A stretch of 64,000 nt of DNA from an uncultured Acetatifactor sp. (GCA_934436245.1 CAKSAM010000009.1:18394-82393); one strand, 5' to 3'. Positions 19,787-29,356 are shown, counted from the stretch's first letter. Notes: generated from the letters alone by a model not told the origin. Program-made: numbers and translations.

Positions 19787-21523
19787 TTAATCCCTCACCT
19801 TGATATGGACCTCACGCAGCTGCTGTTCCGTTACCTCGCCGGGGGCACCGCACATCAGATCCTGTGCATTGCCGTTCATGGGGAAAGCAATGACTTCACG
19901 GATGTTCTCCTCATTCCGAAGCAGCATGATCATACGATCCACGCCGGGAGCCATTCCCGCATGAGGGGGTGCTCCGAACTGGAAGGCCTGATACAGGGCT
20001 CCGAACTTCGTCTCCAGTGTCTCTTCATCGTAGCCTGCGATGGCGAAAGCTTTTTTCATGATCTCGATGTCATGGTTACGTACTGCGCCGGAGGACAGTT
20101 CCACGCCGTTGCATACGATGTCGTACTGATAAGCCAGGACCTCCAGCGGATCCATGGTGTTCAATGCTTCCAGGCCGCCCTGGGGCATAGAGAACGGATT
20201 GTGGGTGAATCCGATCTGCTTCGTCTCGGGATCCAGCTCAAACATCGGGAAATCGTTCACATAGCAGAAACGGTAAGCATCCTTCTCGATCAGATCCAGC
20301 TTCTCGCCCAGCTCGGTACGGATATGACCTGCATAGTAGTTCGCCTTATCCTCTTTGTCCGCAATGAAGAAAATGGTATCTCCGGCAGACAGTCCTGCCA
20401 GTGTTGCCAGCTCTCCCTTCATCTCTTCCGGAATGAACTTATCGATGGGTCCCTTGTAGCTCATGTCCTCTGCCACTTCCAGATAGCCAAGTCCACCCAT
20501 ACCAAGAGAAGTCGCAAAGCTTAACAGTTTCTCATGGAAGCCCTTGGACATCTCCGCATGTACCTTGATGGCACGGACGGTTCTGCCGATAAACGGCTTA
20601 AACGTACATCTCTGGAAGAACTCTGTCACATCCATGATCCGTAAGGGATTGCGCAGATCCGGCTTATCACAGCCGAATTCCAGCATGGCCTGCTTGTAGC
20701 TGATGATGGGGAACGGTGTCTGTGTGATCCTGCTGCCTTCAGGAGCAAATTTCTCAAAAGTGTCATGCAGCACTTCCTCGCCTACCTTGAAGACATCCTC
20801 CTGGGTCACGAAGCTCATCTCGAAGTCCAGCTGATAGAACTCTCCGGGAGATCTGTCTGCTCTGGCATCCTCATCACGGAAGCAGGGAGCGATCTGGAAA
20901 TACTTATCGAAGCCGGAAGCCATCAACAGCTGCTTATACTGCTGTGGTGCCTGAGGCAGCGCATAGAATTTTCCTTTAAATTTTCTACTGGGAACGATAT
21001 AGTCTCTGGCGCCCTCGGGAGAAGAAGCACACAGGATCGGGGTCTGGATCTCCAGAAATCCCATGTCTGTCATCTTCTGACGCAGATAACTGATCACCTT
21101 GGAACGAAATACAATGTTGTCCTTTACTTTTGCATTTCTAAGGTCAAGATAACGATATTTTAATCTCACATCTTCCCGGATCTCTTTAGACGTCTGGATC
21201 TCGAAAGGAAGCTGTTTATATACTCTTCCCAACACATCGATCTTGTGTGCTTCCAGTTCGATGGTGCCGGAAGGAATCTTCGGGTTGTAGGTCTCTTCGT
21301 CTCTGTGTTCCATGAGACCGGTAATGGACAGGCACATTTCCTTGGTGATGCCCTTTAAAAGCTCCGGCTTACGGATGACCACCTGTAATACACCGTACAT
21401 ATCCCGCAGATCGATAAAGGATACACCGCCGTGGTCACGGATATTTTCCACCCAGCCTGCCACCTGCAAAGTCTGTCCGATCTGCTGTTCACTGATCTCT
21501 TTCATTGTTAAATCTCTGTACAT
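19787..21523 (-). CDS. aspS: Aspartyl-tRNA synthetase
   Basis: 578 residues, the bacterial type: an N-terminal OB-fold anticodon domain (residues 1-110), class II core, and the GAD insertion. Motif 2 is seen as CFRDEDARADRSPGEF and motif 3 as PGVDRMIMLL. GGAGG lies 6 bases before the ATG. It lies upstream of gatCAB, which suggests a non-discriminating enzyme that also charges tRNA-Asn with Asp for later amidation. That would need the absence of AsnRS elsewhere, which this window cannot show. Expression is under the T-box described next. Confidence 0.96.
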   Translation of the reverse strand: MYRDLTMKEISEQQIGQTLQVAGWVENIRDHGGVSFIDLRDMYGVLQVVIRKPELLKGITKEMCLSITGLMEHRDEETYNPKIPSGTIELEAHKIDVLGRVYKQLPFEIQTSKEIREDVRLKYRYLDLRNAKVKDNIVFRSKVISYLRQKMTDMGFLEIQTPILCASSPEGARDYIVPSRKFKGKFYALPQAPQQYKQLLMASGFDKYFQIAPCFRDEDARADRSPGEFYQLDFEMSFVTQEDVFKVGEEVLHDTFEKFAPEGSRITQTPFPIISYKQAMLEFGCDKPDLRNPLRIMDVTEFFQRCTFKPFIGRTVRAIKVHAEMSKGFHEKLLSFATSLGMGGLGYLEVAEDMSYKGPIDKFIPEEMKGELATLAGLSAGDTIFFIADKEDKANYYAGHIRTELGEKLDLIEKDAYRFCYVNDFPMFELDPETKQIGFTHNPFSMPQGGLEALNTMDPLEVLAYQYDIVCNGVELSSGAVRNHDIEIMKKAFAIAGYDEETLETKFGALYQAFQFGAPPHAGMAPGVDRMIMLLRNEENIREVIAFPMNGNAQDLMCGAPGEVTEQQLREVHIKVRD

Positions 21524-21585
21524 ATCGCACCTCCTGTTATATAGTGTCCCGAATGTGCGCTCCCTGTACAGCTTATTTTTGAATA

Positions 21586-21850
21586 CAAAAAGCCCCGGGA
21601 CATGTTAAAACATATCCCGGGACGAATCATCTAATCCGTGGTACCACCCGAATTGACAGGCGCCTTTGCCCATCCACTCTTGTCACTTAACGCGTGCAAC
21701 GTGTCATCCTAGCTGCATGTGATATTCTGCAGTTCAGATCACCTGCTCCGGAGTGTTCCCTTCGCCAGCTTCCGCAAACAGCGCTCTCAGTCGGTGACGC
21801 TGTATTCCTGTCGTTTCCTCTGGCAAGAGTCTCTTTCATAGCATTTACAA
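21586..21850 (-). promoter_or_regulatory. T-box leader of aspS
   Basis: On the minus strand the leader carries the T-box core GGGTGGTACCACGG (21636-21650), upstream of a strong terminator stem (CCCGGGATATG with CATGTCCCGGG, then GCTTTTT, 21586-21623). Alternative pairing of the T-box core with tRNA would disrupt this terminator. A long Stem I region lies at about 21750-21845, with GCCAG/CTGGC closing arms. The specifier is not certain. The GGAACACTCC stretch on the 3' side offers AAC (Asn), while a GAC also occurs nearby in Stem I. Confidence 0.85.
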
Positions 21851-21888
21851 TCAATAATTACTTCTTCTGATCTTGCGATCATGGAATT

Positions 21889-21917
21889 ATGATATGCGTC
21901 TTAGCGGCATCTGTCAA
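21889..21917 (-). promoter_or_regulatory. Sigma-A-type promoter for the aspS T-box transcript
   Basis: TTGACA and TATCAT on the minus strand are 17 bases apart, placing the start of transcription near 21882, about 35 bases before Stem I of the T-box. The rest of the 21524-21979 gap is leader RNA plus the tail region of the neighbouring operon. Confidence 0.75.
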
Positions 21918-21979
21918 GTATTTTTTATTTATTCCAGTCTGTTTTTTTATCTGGCCGGATCAGAATTCGGATCTATTTT

Positions 21980-23287
21980 CTATCTACTCAGATCAAAATC
22001 CAGCTCAACCACCCGGTCATTCACCTGTGTAAAGCTGCCTCCGTCCATATTTTTACGTACAAAGGGAACACCCTCTCGCACATAGTATACATTATCCTGA
22101 AGCAGGGCATCCGGATTCTCTGACGGGCTGATCGTACCACCGAGATCATCATAGCTGATATTACCACGGAAGGTATTATGGATCGCCTCCTGCAGACAGA
22201 ACATCACACAGCCGCCTTCATTCTGCCTGCTGTAATTATGTTCATACACCGTTCCGTCCCCGGAATCCGCATCATATGCCATACCATCCTGATTGAGTCT
22301 GGTGTCCGTGACTTCATTATAGCGAAACAGGGCATCCTTGCATTTCCAGGGCCAGATCCCGGCTGCCACTTTTCCCATCCGGTCGCCCGGCTCGCAATAG
22401 ATCCGGTCATTGATCTCGCAGGCCACAGAGTCTGCCATATTATGCTCCACCAGAGGACGCAGGGCATACATCGGCGTGATCCCATCCCCACCGGCCTCTT
22501 TTACATAATTATTCCGTATCTGCATATTTTCATGCCCATAGTTCAGAAAAACCGCTTCCGTAAGCTCTGCTCCTCGGAACTTATCATGGGCATAGGTATA
22601 GCCTGCTGCAATTCCCCAGCGGCTGACCCGGTGCACGAAGCATCCTTCTATGACGACATCCCGATACCGTGCCACCCCCGTCAGCTCCTCACATTCCGGG
22701 CGGAGCGCTGTCATATAGATCCCACCGTTGTTCATGTGCTTATCGTAGACATTCCCATGGACATCATGGATCCACAGATTCCTAAGTGTGATGCCACTCC
22801 GCACCCCTTTGTCCTTAGCCACCACAGCTACACCGGTACGGTTCATTTTCTCACCCAGACTATAACGCTCTCCCGGGATCATGCTGCCTTCATTGGTGAT
22901 CTCCAAATCCTCCACCACAATATGCTCTGCATCATACAAAAGCACTGCGGAAGATACATAGCCGTGATACACATGCGTCGGTGCATCCAGCGGATTCCCA
23001 TAATCCTGATACCAGATCCCCTGTCCGCAGGCATCGATCCGCGGCGGTGCATCTGCTGTGCCGTACGCTCCGATCACGATCGGTGCCTCTTTCGTACCGC
23101 TGTCTGTCACATGCAGATATTGTCCGTAAAATACACTGCCCCGCTCCAACAGGACACGGTCGCCCGGCTGCAGGCTTCTTCGATTAATGGCAGACAGACT
23201 GGCAAACGCCGTACTGCACGTCCGTCCGTCATTTTCATCACTGCCCGTTCTCTGACTCACATAATATGTCGCGGATAAGCTTGTCAT
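21980..23287 (-). CDS. GH136-like lacto-N-biosidase, beta-helix catalytic subunit
   Basis: 435 residues from the ATG at 23287, which has GGGAGG 6 bases upstream; the frame is open further upstream but overlaps the previous gene. There is no signal peptide. After a short YYVSQRTGSDENDG start, the protein is a run of right-handed beta-helix coils (residues about 50-400). GH136 enzymes release lacto-N-biose from lacto-N-tetraose and use two Asp seven residues apart; here D334 and D341 fit that spacing in NQDGMAYDAD. The assignment rests on this pair, on the small partner gene just upstream, and on the GH112 phosphorylase in the same operon. Other beta-helix hydrolases or lyases are not excluded. 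It overlaps the partner gene by 50 bp. Confidence 0.6.
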   Translation of the reverse strand: MTSLSATYYVSQRTGSDENDGRTCSTAFASLSAINRRSLQPGDRVLLERGSVFYGQYLHVTDSGTKEAPIVIGAYGTADAPPRIDACGQGIWYQDYGNPLDAPTHVYHGYVSSAVLLYDAEHIVVEDLEITNEGSMIPGERYSLGEKMNRTGVAVVAKDKGVRSGITLRNLWIHDVHGNVYDKHMNNGGIYMTALRPECEELTGVARYRDVVIEGCFVHRVSRWGIAAGYTYAHDKFRGAELTEAVFLNYGHENMQIRNNYVKEAGGDGITPMYALRPLVEHNMADSVACEINDRIYCEPGDRMGKVAAGIWPWKCKDALFRYNEVTDTRLNQDGMAYDADSGDGTVYEHNYSRQNEGGCVMFCLQEAIHNTFRGNISYDDLGGTISPSENPDALLQDNVYYVREGVPFVRKNMDGGSFTQVNDRVVELDFDLSR

Positions 23288-23711
23288 ATGCATCCTCCCG
23301 TAACCGTTTCTCAATGATCTGTGACACCTCCTCATAGGTAAAATGATCCCCATGATAGCGTCCGAACAGATCTCTGTTCTGTTCGTAAAAATCCCGTTTC
23401 TCCTGCTCCGTGAAATCCGGGCAGAAGCCACTTTTCCGGACCTTCTCACACGGCTGCACAAAATCCAGCTTCAGGCGGGTCAGCTCATATTCCAGATACG
23501 CCGGTGCGGAAAAATAATGCGGTCCGTAGAACCGCTGTCCTTCCTGTTCCATTCTCCGCAGCTCTTCGTTGTGCTTCTGTCGTCTGGCCTTTAGTCCCTC
23601 CATGGAGGGATCCTCGATCAGGCCCATTCTATGCGCCAAAAGGAAGGCTCCCTGAGCCTTCCTGATATGCGCCTGTGTCATAGTTTCCTGTTTTGGCATT
23701 TTCTGTTGCAT
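23238..23711 (-). CDS. GH136-associated helical accessory subunit
   Basis: 157 residues from the ATG at 23711, whose first base is the last base of the permease stop (TAATG). The frame extends upstream, but only by overlapping the permease. The protein is almost all helix, rich in Lys, Glu and Arg, with FTEQEKRDFYEQNRDLF resembling the helper helices of SurA-type foldases, and no prolyl isomerase domain. In GH136 systems such a helical part (LnbY or GH136 domain I) is needed for folding of the beta-helix enzyme, either fused or as a separate gene. Here it is separate and its 3' end overlaps the catalytic gene by 50 bp, which suggests coupled translation. Confidence 0.55.
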   Translation of the reverse strand: MQQKMPKQETMTQAHIRKAQGAFLLAHRMGLIEDPSMEGLKARRQKHNEELRRMEQEGQRFYGPHYFSAPAYLEYELTRLKLDFVQPCEKVRKSGFCPDFTEQEKRDFYEQNRDLFGRYHGDHFTYEEVSQIIEKRLREDAYDKLIRDILCESENGQ

Positions 23712-24517
23712 TATTTCACTGCCCCCGTAATTCCATTGGCAAAGCTCTTCTGTAAACACAGGAAGATGATCGCTGTAGGAAGTGTACAGATCAATACTCC
23801 CAGCATCAGCATACCATAATCCACACTGTATCCACTCTTCAGATTGGCTACTAACATCGGCATGGTGATCGCCTTGCTGTCCTGTAAAATGATCGTCGGC
23901 CACAGATAATTGTTCCACGCATTCATAAATGTAACCGTCATCGCCGCTCCATAGGTAGATTTCATCACCGGAATGAACATCCGGAAGAAAATCTGTATTT
24001 CGCTCAGACCTTCCAGTCTGGCAGCCTCGATAATATCATGAGGGAAAGAACGTGCCGCCTGTCTGAAAAGCATGATCATAAACGGAGTCGAGATGGATGG
24101 CAACGCCAATGCGATCCAGGTATTTACCAGCTTCCAGGCGGTAAACATCTTGAACAGGGGGATCATGATCGCTACGAACGGAAGCATCATTGCCAGCAGC
24201 AGAATACTCATCAGAATATCCTTGCCCTTATCATGATAGATCTCAAATCCATAACCGGCAATGGAACAGATCAGCAGTGTCACAACCGTGATCACGATCG
24301 CATTGCGGAATGAGTTAAACATTGCAAGTCCCAGATTCTGCATGTCGACCAGGGTCTTGAAATTCTCGATCAGATAGGTACCCGGGATCAGCCGTCCTCT
24401 TACCACATCAATGCTCTGGTTGGTCGCACCGCACAGCATATAATACAGCGGAAATGCCGACAGAAAACTTGCTATCACTAAGATCGTGTAGGAAATGATT
24501 TGTTTGAATTTAGTCAC
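23711..24517 (-). CDS. ABC sugar permease, MalG type
   Basis: About 268 residues. A GTG at 24517 has AGGTGG 9 bases upstream; another GTG three codons earlier is too close to that site. It has six hydrophobic segments and the EAARLEGLSEIQIFFRMFIP coupling loop typical of the second permease of CUT1 importers. It overlaps the 3' end of the first permease gene. With the binding protein and first permease it forms a complete membrane part; no ATPase gene is present, as is usual for CUT1 systems that share an MsmK-type ATPase. Confidence 0.9.
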   Translation of the reverse strand: MTKFKQIISYTILVIASFLSAFPLYYMLCGATNQSIDVVRGRLIPGTYLIENFKTLVDMQNLGLAMFNSFRNAIVITVVTLLICSIAGYGFEIYHDKGKDILMSILLLAMMLPFVAIMIPLFKMFTAWKLVNTWIALALPSISTPFMIMLFRQAARSFPHDIIEAARLEGLSEIQIFFRMFIPVMKSTYGAAMTVTFMNAWNNYLWPTIILQDSKAITMPMLVANLKSGYSVDYGMLMLGVLICTLPTAIIFLCLQKSFANGITGAVK

Positions 24518-25388
24518 GTTTGTCACCCACCTTCATCTGAATTGCAGACAGAACCGCTACCATCACAAGTATGCATACAGACAACGCTGCCGCATAATTA
24601 AATTTCGGTGTCTCCACAAAGGAGATATTGTAGATGTAATGCGCCAATGTCATTGTAGATTTTCCGGGACCGCCTGATGTCAGGTTCATAGACTCATCGA
24701 ACAGCTGCAGTGTTCCCGAAGTAGACATGATCGCCGTCATCAGAATAGTCGGCTTTAACAACGGTATCGTGATCTTCATAAACTGCTGGAACGGTGTCGC
24801 TCCGTCGATGTAGCTTGCCTCATATACAGAATAATCGATATTCTGTAATCCTGCCAGATAGAATACCATATTATATCCGGTCCATCTCCAGATCAGTGCG
24901 ATCACGATGACCCACCGCGCCGGCCATGTACTCTGGAACCAGTCCACAGAAGACAGTCCGATGGCCATCAGCACTCTGTTGACCACTCCATCCGGAGCAA
25001 ACAATGACTTAAATATCATGGAATAAGATACCAGTGACGTTGCACACGGAAGAAAGATCAAAGTGCGGAAAATACCTTTCCCTTTTATCTTAGGATTATT
25101 CAGCAGCTGCGCCAGCATCAGTGCCAGCACAAGCATGATCGGTACCTGAATCACAAAATAAAAGAAGGTATTGAACAAGCATTGCTGGAATGTTTTATCC
25201 TTGAAGATCCTGGCATAATTCGCTACACCATTAAAGACTCCTCCTGTCTTCCGGAAGGAAAGAAGGATGGCCTGTGACATCGGATAGAAACAAAATACAA
25301 ATATTAAAATCGATGCCGGGAGCAGGAATGCCCATCCGGTCAGATTATGCTTTTTTTCCAAACTTAATTTTGCTTTCTTCTTTTCCAT
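24510..25388 (-). CDS. ABC sugar permease, MalF type
   Basis: 292 residues with six membrane segments and the EASYIDGATPFQQFMKITIP coupling loop that contacts the ATPase. AGGAG lies 6 bases before the ATG. This is the first permease of the CUT1 importer encoded with the binding protein upstream and the second permease downstream. The context predicts a host-glycan disaccharide or tetrasaccharide as cargo. Confidence 0.92.
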   Translation of the reverse strand: MEKKKAKLSLEKKHNLTGWAFLLPASILIFVFCFYPMSQAILLSFRKTGGVFNGVANYARIFKDKTFQQCLFNTFFYFVIQVPIMLVLALMLAQLLNNPKIKGKGIFRTLIFLPCATSLVSYSMIFKSLFAPDGVVNRVLMAIGLSSVDWFQSTWPARWVIVIALIWRWTGYNMVFYLAGLQNIDYSVYEASYIDGATPFQQFMKITIPLLKPTILMTAIMSTSGTLQLFDESMNLTSGGPGKSTMTLAHYIYNISFVETPKFNYAAALSVCILVMVAVLSAIQMKVGDKRD

Positions 25389-25461
25389 GTTTCTCTCCTA
25401 CAACAGTACCGGGAACGCACTGCTGCACCCCCGGTACTATCCAGTTTCCATACTCTGGTGA

Positions 25462-26817
25462 TTATTCGGCGATATTAAACTCTACGGTATCCTGAGCGTT
25501 TTTGATCTCTGTATCGATATCAGCGTTCTTCTGTACAACGTTGGTGATCGCATCTGTCAGTGCGCTTCTGATATCAGAGTAGTATGCACCGTAGTCAATT
25601 CCGGGAACATGTCCGGCGAACTCTACGATATCCTTGTACACTGCCTGACCGCCGTAGAACTCATTGCCCTCATTATAGGTCTCAGACTGTGCTGCGGGCA
25701 GGTAACTTGCGATTGCTCCTGCATTTACCAGCAGATCATCGTATAAATCTACATCCGCACCAAAGGTAGCGTTCAGGAAATCAAATGCCAGATCGGTATT
25801 TTTGCAGTTAGAAGATACTGCCCAGCTTGCACCACCGCAGTTAGCGTAGTTGGTTGCGCCTTCTACATCATCTAACTTAGGCATATTCACGATTGCCCAT
25901 TTACCTGCCTGATCCTCTGCTGCCTGAATGGAGGACATGATCCAGCAGCCCTGGATAACGCCTGCTGCGGTACCCTTGTTCATGGAAGCGATATACTGAT
26001 CCCAGTCAGTATAATCAGCCATGATTCCTTCATCGATCAGCTGCTTGTAGGTCTCGATCGCTTTCTTCAGCGCTTTGTTGTCTACCAGGGATACTTCGCC
26101 ATCTACCATAGGAGAAGCACCTGCAGACTGTAACATTTCGATCACGATCTCAGAACCGCCGGAGCAGGTCAGCATGGGAACATTATTCACAGCCATTACC
26201 TTCTTAGACAGCTCCATGAACTCAGACCACGTAGTATCCTTGAAATCTTCTACCTTAAGGTCTGCTGCTTCTACCATATCGGAACGGATTGCCATGATGG
26301 TAGCACCATTATCAAAAGGAATACCATAATGTGTTCCATCTACAGTGGAGTCAGCCAGCTTACCCATAGAGAACTGGGAGAAATCAATTCCGCAATCATC
26401 CAGTGCTGTGAAGATTCCGGGATAATTGGTTGCATTTTTGTGGAAGGAATAATCCTGCATCAGGAAGATATCAGGTAACGTGCTGTAATCACCAGCTTCA
26501 GCCGCTGTGATCAGAGCAGTCTCGATATCACTATATACCTTCTCCTGAATGTCTAACTTGAAGTTAGGATGATCCACCTGGTATGCCTTCTCTGCCTGCT
26601 TCATTGCATAGACATTGAAGTTAGGATCCCAACACCATACAGTCAGTGTCTCGTCTTCTGCGGAAGCAGTCGTTTCTGCTGCTGCCTCTGTTTCCTTGGA
26701 TGCCTCGCTGGGTGCTGCGCTCTGCGCATCATTACCGGCAGGCTTGCTGCCACAGCCGGTCAGCATGGACACGGTCATTGCCGCTGCTAAAAGCACGCTT
26801 AATACTTTCTTTTTCAT
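25462..26817 (-). CDS. Sugar-binding lipoprotein of CUT1 ABC importer
   Basis: 451 residues. A lipoprotein signal with lipobox LTGC (Cys22) is followed by an Ala/Glu/Thr-rich linker to about residue 50, then the two-lobed type I solute-binding fold. GGAGG precedes the ATG. It lies between the GH112 phosphorylase and the permeases, so the likely ligand is lacto-N-biose, galacto-N-biose or lacto-N-tetraose. Ligand choice cannot be read from the sequence alone. Confidence 0.92.
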   Translation of the reverse strand: MKKKVLSVLLAAAMTVSMLTGCGSKPAGNDAQSAAPSEASKETEAAAETTASAEDETLTVWCWDPNFNVYAMKQAEKAYQVDHPNFKLDIQEKVYSDIETALITAAEAGDYSTLPDIFLMQDYSFHKNATNYPGIFTALDDCGIDFSQFSMGKLADSTVDGTHYGIPFDNGATIMAIRSDMVEAADLKVEDFKDTTWSEFMELSKKVMAVNNVPMLTCSGGSEIVIEMLQSAGASPMVDGEVSLVDNKALKKAIETYKQLIDEGIMADYTDWDQYIASMNKGTAAGVIQGCWIMSSIQAAEDQAGKWAIVNMPKLDDVEGATNYANCGGASWAVSSNCKNTDLAFDFLNATFGADVDLYDDLLVNAGAIASYLPAAQSETYNEGNEFYGGQAVYKDIVEFAGHVPGIDYGAYYSDIRSALTDAITNVVQKNADIDTEIKNAQDTVEFNIAE

Positions 26818-26887
26818 CTTAAATAACCTCCTTATACTTGTAAAGTACTACCTTATAAAATATGAAACGCTTTTTGCTTTCCATAAG

Positions 26888-29047
26888 TTACCTGTCTTCC
26901 ATATCGTCCACCCAACGCATTTCGCCGGGCTTCAGATCCAGCACATATGCACATTTTCCTTTGATATACAGCTCTGTGTGCTGTGCCTGTGCAGAGTTGT
27001 TGATCACTGCGATCTTGCCGGTCTTCTGGAATACCGTTACTTCGGTATCCACATTCGTTACATAGTAACGCTTCATCTCCTGCTCCATGCCGGCTGCATA
27101 ATAGATTGCCCGAAGCAGAAGTCTGCAGTTCTGGGGAGAATACGGAAGACCTGCAAAATATACGCTGTGTCCTCTGCCATATTCATTGACCACCAGCTGG
27201 CTGTATTCCCCATCCATCGCAAGGATCTGATAATGTCCGCCCTGTGCATAGACACGACTGGTGCCCTCGCCGAAATCCAGGGCTCCATCAATATCCTCTA
27301 AGATAAAGTGATCGGCATTCTTCTCATTGTATTTGTCCGTGCTGAGAGAGAAACACATCTCGCGGTCTACGCCGAGCACATCGGACAATTGGAAATATCT
27401 TCCCTGATGCTGATAAGCGGTAGGCTCACCCACACCGATGAAGCCGCCTCCCTGATCCACAAAGCGTCTGATATTGGTCAGGACTTTTTCGTCGATCCAG
27501 TTCTCTGCGCCGCTGAATGCGGTGTACGCATCCCCGACATTAATGATGACCTTGATCCCCTCAGGGATGCCGTTTCTGACATCATCAAAGGAAATAAACT
27601 CAACTTCAAAAGGCATTCCGCTTAAGCATTCCAGCACTCCTTCTGCGGAATAGGTTTCCCTGTGCCAGATCGCATGATGTACCTGATTGGACATCCACCT
27701 TCTCTGACTGCCCCAGCAGTTCAGGATCGCCACCTTGAAGGGTGCCACATAGGAAGCTGTACCCTGCATATTTTCATGGATTTCCCTGAACTGTGTTACC
27801 ACATTCTGGATTTCCTCAATGAAACCGGGCCAATTACTTGCCAGCTTCAGATAACCGCCATATCCGATCCTGTCCAGGGGAGACCTGAGTAATGCACGCC
27901 TTGCTTTACGCCAGTTATCCCTTGCCTCTCCGATCGGGTCACCACCCTCACAGAACACATCCGGGAAAAAGTAAGGCAGCAGCCGTCCTTCGGTATAATC
28001 CACTCCCTTGATATCAGAGATCATTCGAAGCGTCACACCACTTCCGACAGAACCTACCACTGCATCCAGTCCGATGCCTGCGAAATATTTGCCGTAGGGC
28101 TCTGTTCCGATCCAATGATCTCCGAGGAACATCATCGCTTCCTTGCCATAAGAATGTACAATGTCTACCAGCTCCTTCGCCAGCGCACATACCTCGATCT
28201 GCTGGAACTCTATGAAATCCAGGAACTGTTTGCTGGGAACGCGGAACATACTGTTGTGATATCCCTGATCCACAATGTACTCCGGGCGAAATTTGTAGCC
28301 TGCCCATTTCTCAAACTGTTCCAGGATATAGGGGCTCACACTTGCGCTGTATCCGAACCACTCTACAAATTTTTCCCGCTTCTTGTCATCGAAGGTCAGT
28401 GTGAACTGATGGAAAAAGGTAGTGAAGCGGACAACGTCGATATGAGGATTGTCCTCGCACCATTTTCTCAGCTTGTCTTTGACATACTGTTTGGTCTTGG
28501 GCTGTCTCACATCGTAAGTCAGCTGATGCGGTGTATCCTTCCAGTCATTCGTGATGAAATTGTACATGTGTACCGGATCCCAGATCAAAAATGCCAGGAA
28601 GCTTACCGTATACTCATGATAGGGGATCGTACGGATCTCCACCTCACCGGATGCCTCATCAAATTCCCATGCATCCGTCGGCACCACCTCACCGGTCGTT
28701 CTGTCGATCACTTCCCACCAACGCTTCGGATCGTCCAGCGTATTGACCTTAAGCTGCTCCGTATGGAAGCCTTCCATCAGGCGGATGCGGAGCGTTTCCC
28801 CTCTGGCGGTGATGCGGTTGCTGATCAGGTATTCCTGCTGGATCTCCTCCGGATGCTTCATTGCCCACTCATTATCCTTTCTCGTGGTATAATAAGTCGC
28901 ATATTTCTTCACCGGCTCTGACAAAAGTGCTTCCGGCATTTCGGTTCCGTCACAGTCTCTTAACGCATCTGCGCCCAGAAGATTTTTTAACCGTATTGTT
29001 TCGTCAATGATGTCTGCATCTGTCGGCAGTGTCAGTCTTCCTGTCAT
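26888..29047 (-). CDS. lnpA: GH112 1,3-beta-galactosyl-N-acetylhexosamine phosphorylase
   Basis: 719 residues, the full length of the family. It splits beta-galactosides of N-acetylhexosamine with phosphate, giving galactose 1-phosphate and GlcNAc or GalNAc in the cytoplasm. The N-terminal TIM-barrel carries FLGDHWIGTEP with D310, matching the general acid of the bifidobacterial enzyme, and the middle part has the GATase-like fold (VDQGGGFIGVGEP). GH112 also contains galactosyl-rhamnose phosphorylases. The neighbouring GH136-like pair favours lacto-N-biose, but I cannot settle specificity from residues alone. First gene of the operon, with its own promoter. Confidence 0.85.
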   Translation of the reverse strand: MTGRLTLPTDADIIDETIRLKNLLGADALRDCDGTEMPEALLSEPVKKYATYYTTRKDNEWAMKHPEEIQQEYLISNRITARGETLRIRLMEGFHTEQLKVNTLDDPKRWWEVIDRTTGEVVPTDAWEFDEASGEVEIRTIPYHEYTVSFLAFLIWDPVHMYNFITNDWKDTPHQLTYDVRQPKTKQYVKDKLRKWCEDNPHIDVVRFTTFFHQFTLTFDDKKREKFVEWFGYSASVSPYILEQFEKWAGYKFRPEYIVDQGYHNSMFRVPSKQFLDFIEFQQIEVCALAKELVDIVHSYGKEAMMFLGDHWIGTEPYGKYFAGIGLDAVVGSVGSGVTLRMISDIKGVDYTEGRLLPYFFPDVFCEGGDPIGEARDNWRKARRALLRSPLDRIGYGGYLKLASNWPGFIEEIQNVVTQFREIHENMQGTASYVAPFKVAILNCWGSQRRWMSNQVHHAIWHRETYSAEGVLECLSGMPFEVEFISFDDVRNGIPEGIKVIINVGDAYTAFSGAENWIDEKVLTNIRRFVDQGGGFIGVGEPTAYQHQGRYFQLSDVLGVDREMCFSLSTDKYNEKNADHFILEDIDGALDFGEGTSRVYAQGGHYQILAMDGEYSQLVVNEYGRGHSVYFAGLPYSPQNCRLLLRAIYYAAGMEQEMKRYYVTNVDTEVTVFQKTGKIAVINNSAQAQHTELYIKGKCAYVLDLKPGEMRWVDDMEDR

Positions 29048-29098
29048 CGCATGGTTTCCTCCCCATCGCTTTTGTACTATCTTGCAGCTGATGACTAA

Positions 29099-29127
29099 AG
29101 TATATCGGCTTCCTGACCTGATATCAA
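29099..29127 (-). promoter_or_regulatory. Promoter of the GH112/ABC/GH136 operon
   Basis: On the minus strand TTGATA and TATACT are 17 bases apart, about 50 bases before the GH112 start. It lies in the 309-bp gap shared with the divergent AraC regulator. Confidence 0.7.
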
Positions 29128-29159
29128 TTTCTTTGTTGCTTGTTTTGTTATGTTTATTG

Positions 29160-29179
29160 CTATTTTATTACTAAAATAG
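29160..29179. promoter_or_regulatory. Palindromic candidate operator
   Basis: CTATTTTA and TAAAATAG form a perfect 8-bp dyad around a 4-base centre, about 33 bases upstream of the -35 box of the GH112 operon. The position suits an activator site for the divergently encoded AraC protein. AT-rich composition means a chance palindrome is possible. Confidence 0.4.
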
Positions 29180-29356
29180 TGGATTTTTTAAAATGATTAT
29201 GTATAATATGCTTATCCAGGTTATACAGATTTTTATTTTTTCGTCTTTTTTACGAATGTTTTTGCGAAATATTGTTCTTTTTATATATTTAGTATAAAAA
29301 ATACGGTAGATTTGAAAAAGTGCACAACAAAAATAAGATAAAGAAGGTATCTATTT

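Noticed and set aside
26888..29047. Galactosyl-rhamnose phosphorylase instead of lacto-N-biose phosphorylase
   Set aside because: Not ruled out by residues, but the GH136-like pair in the same operon favours the N-acetylhexosamine activity, so I kept it only as an alternative.
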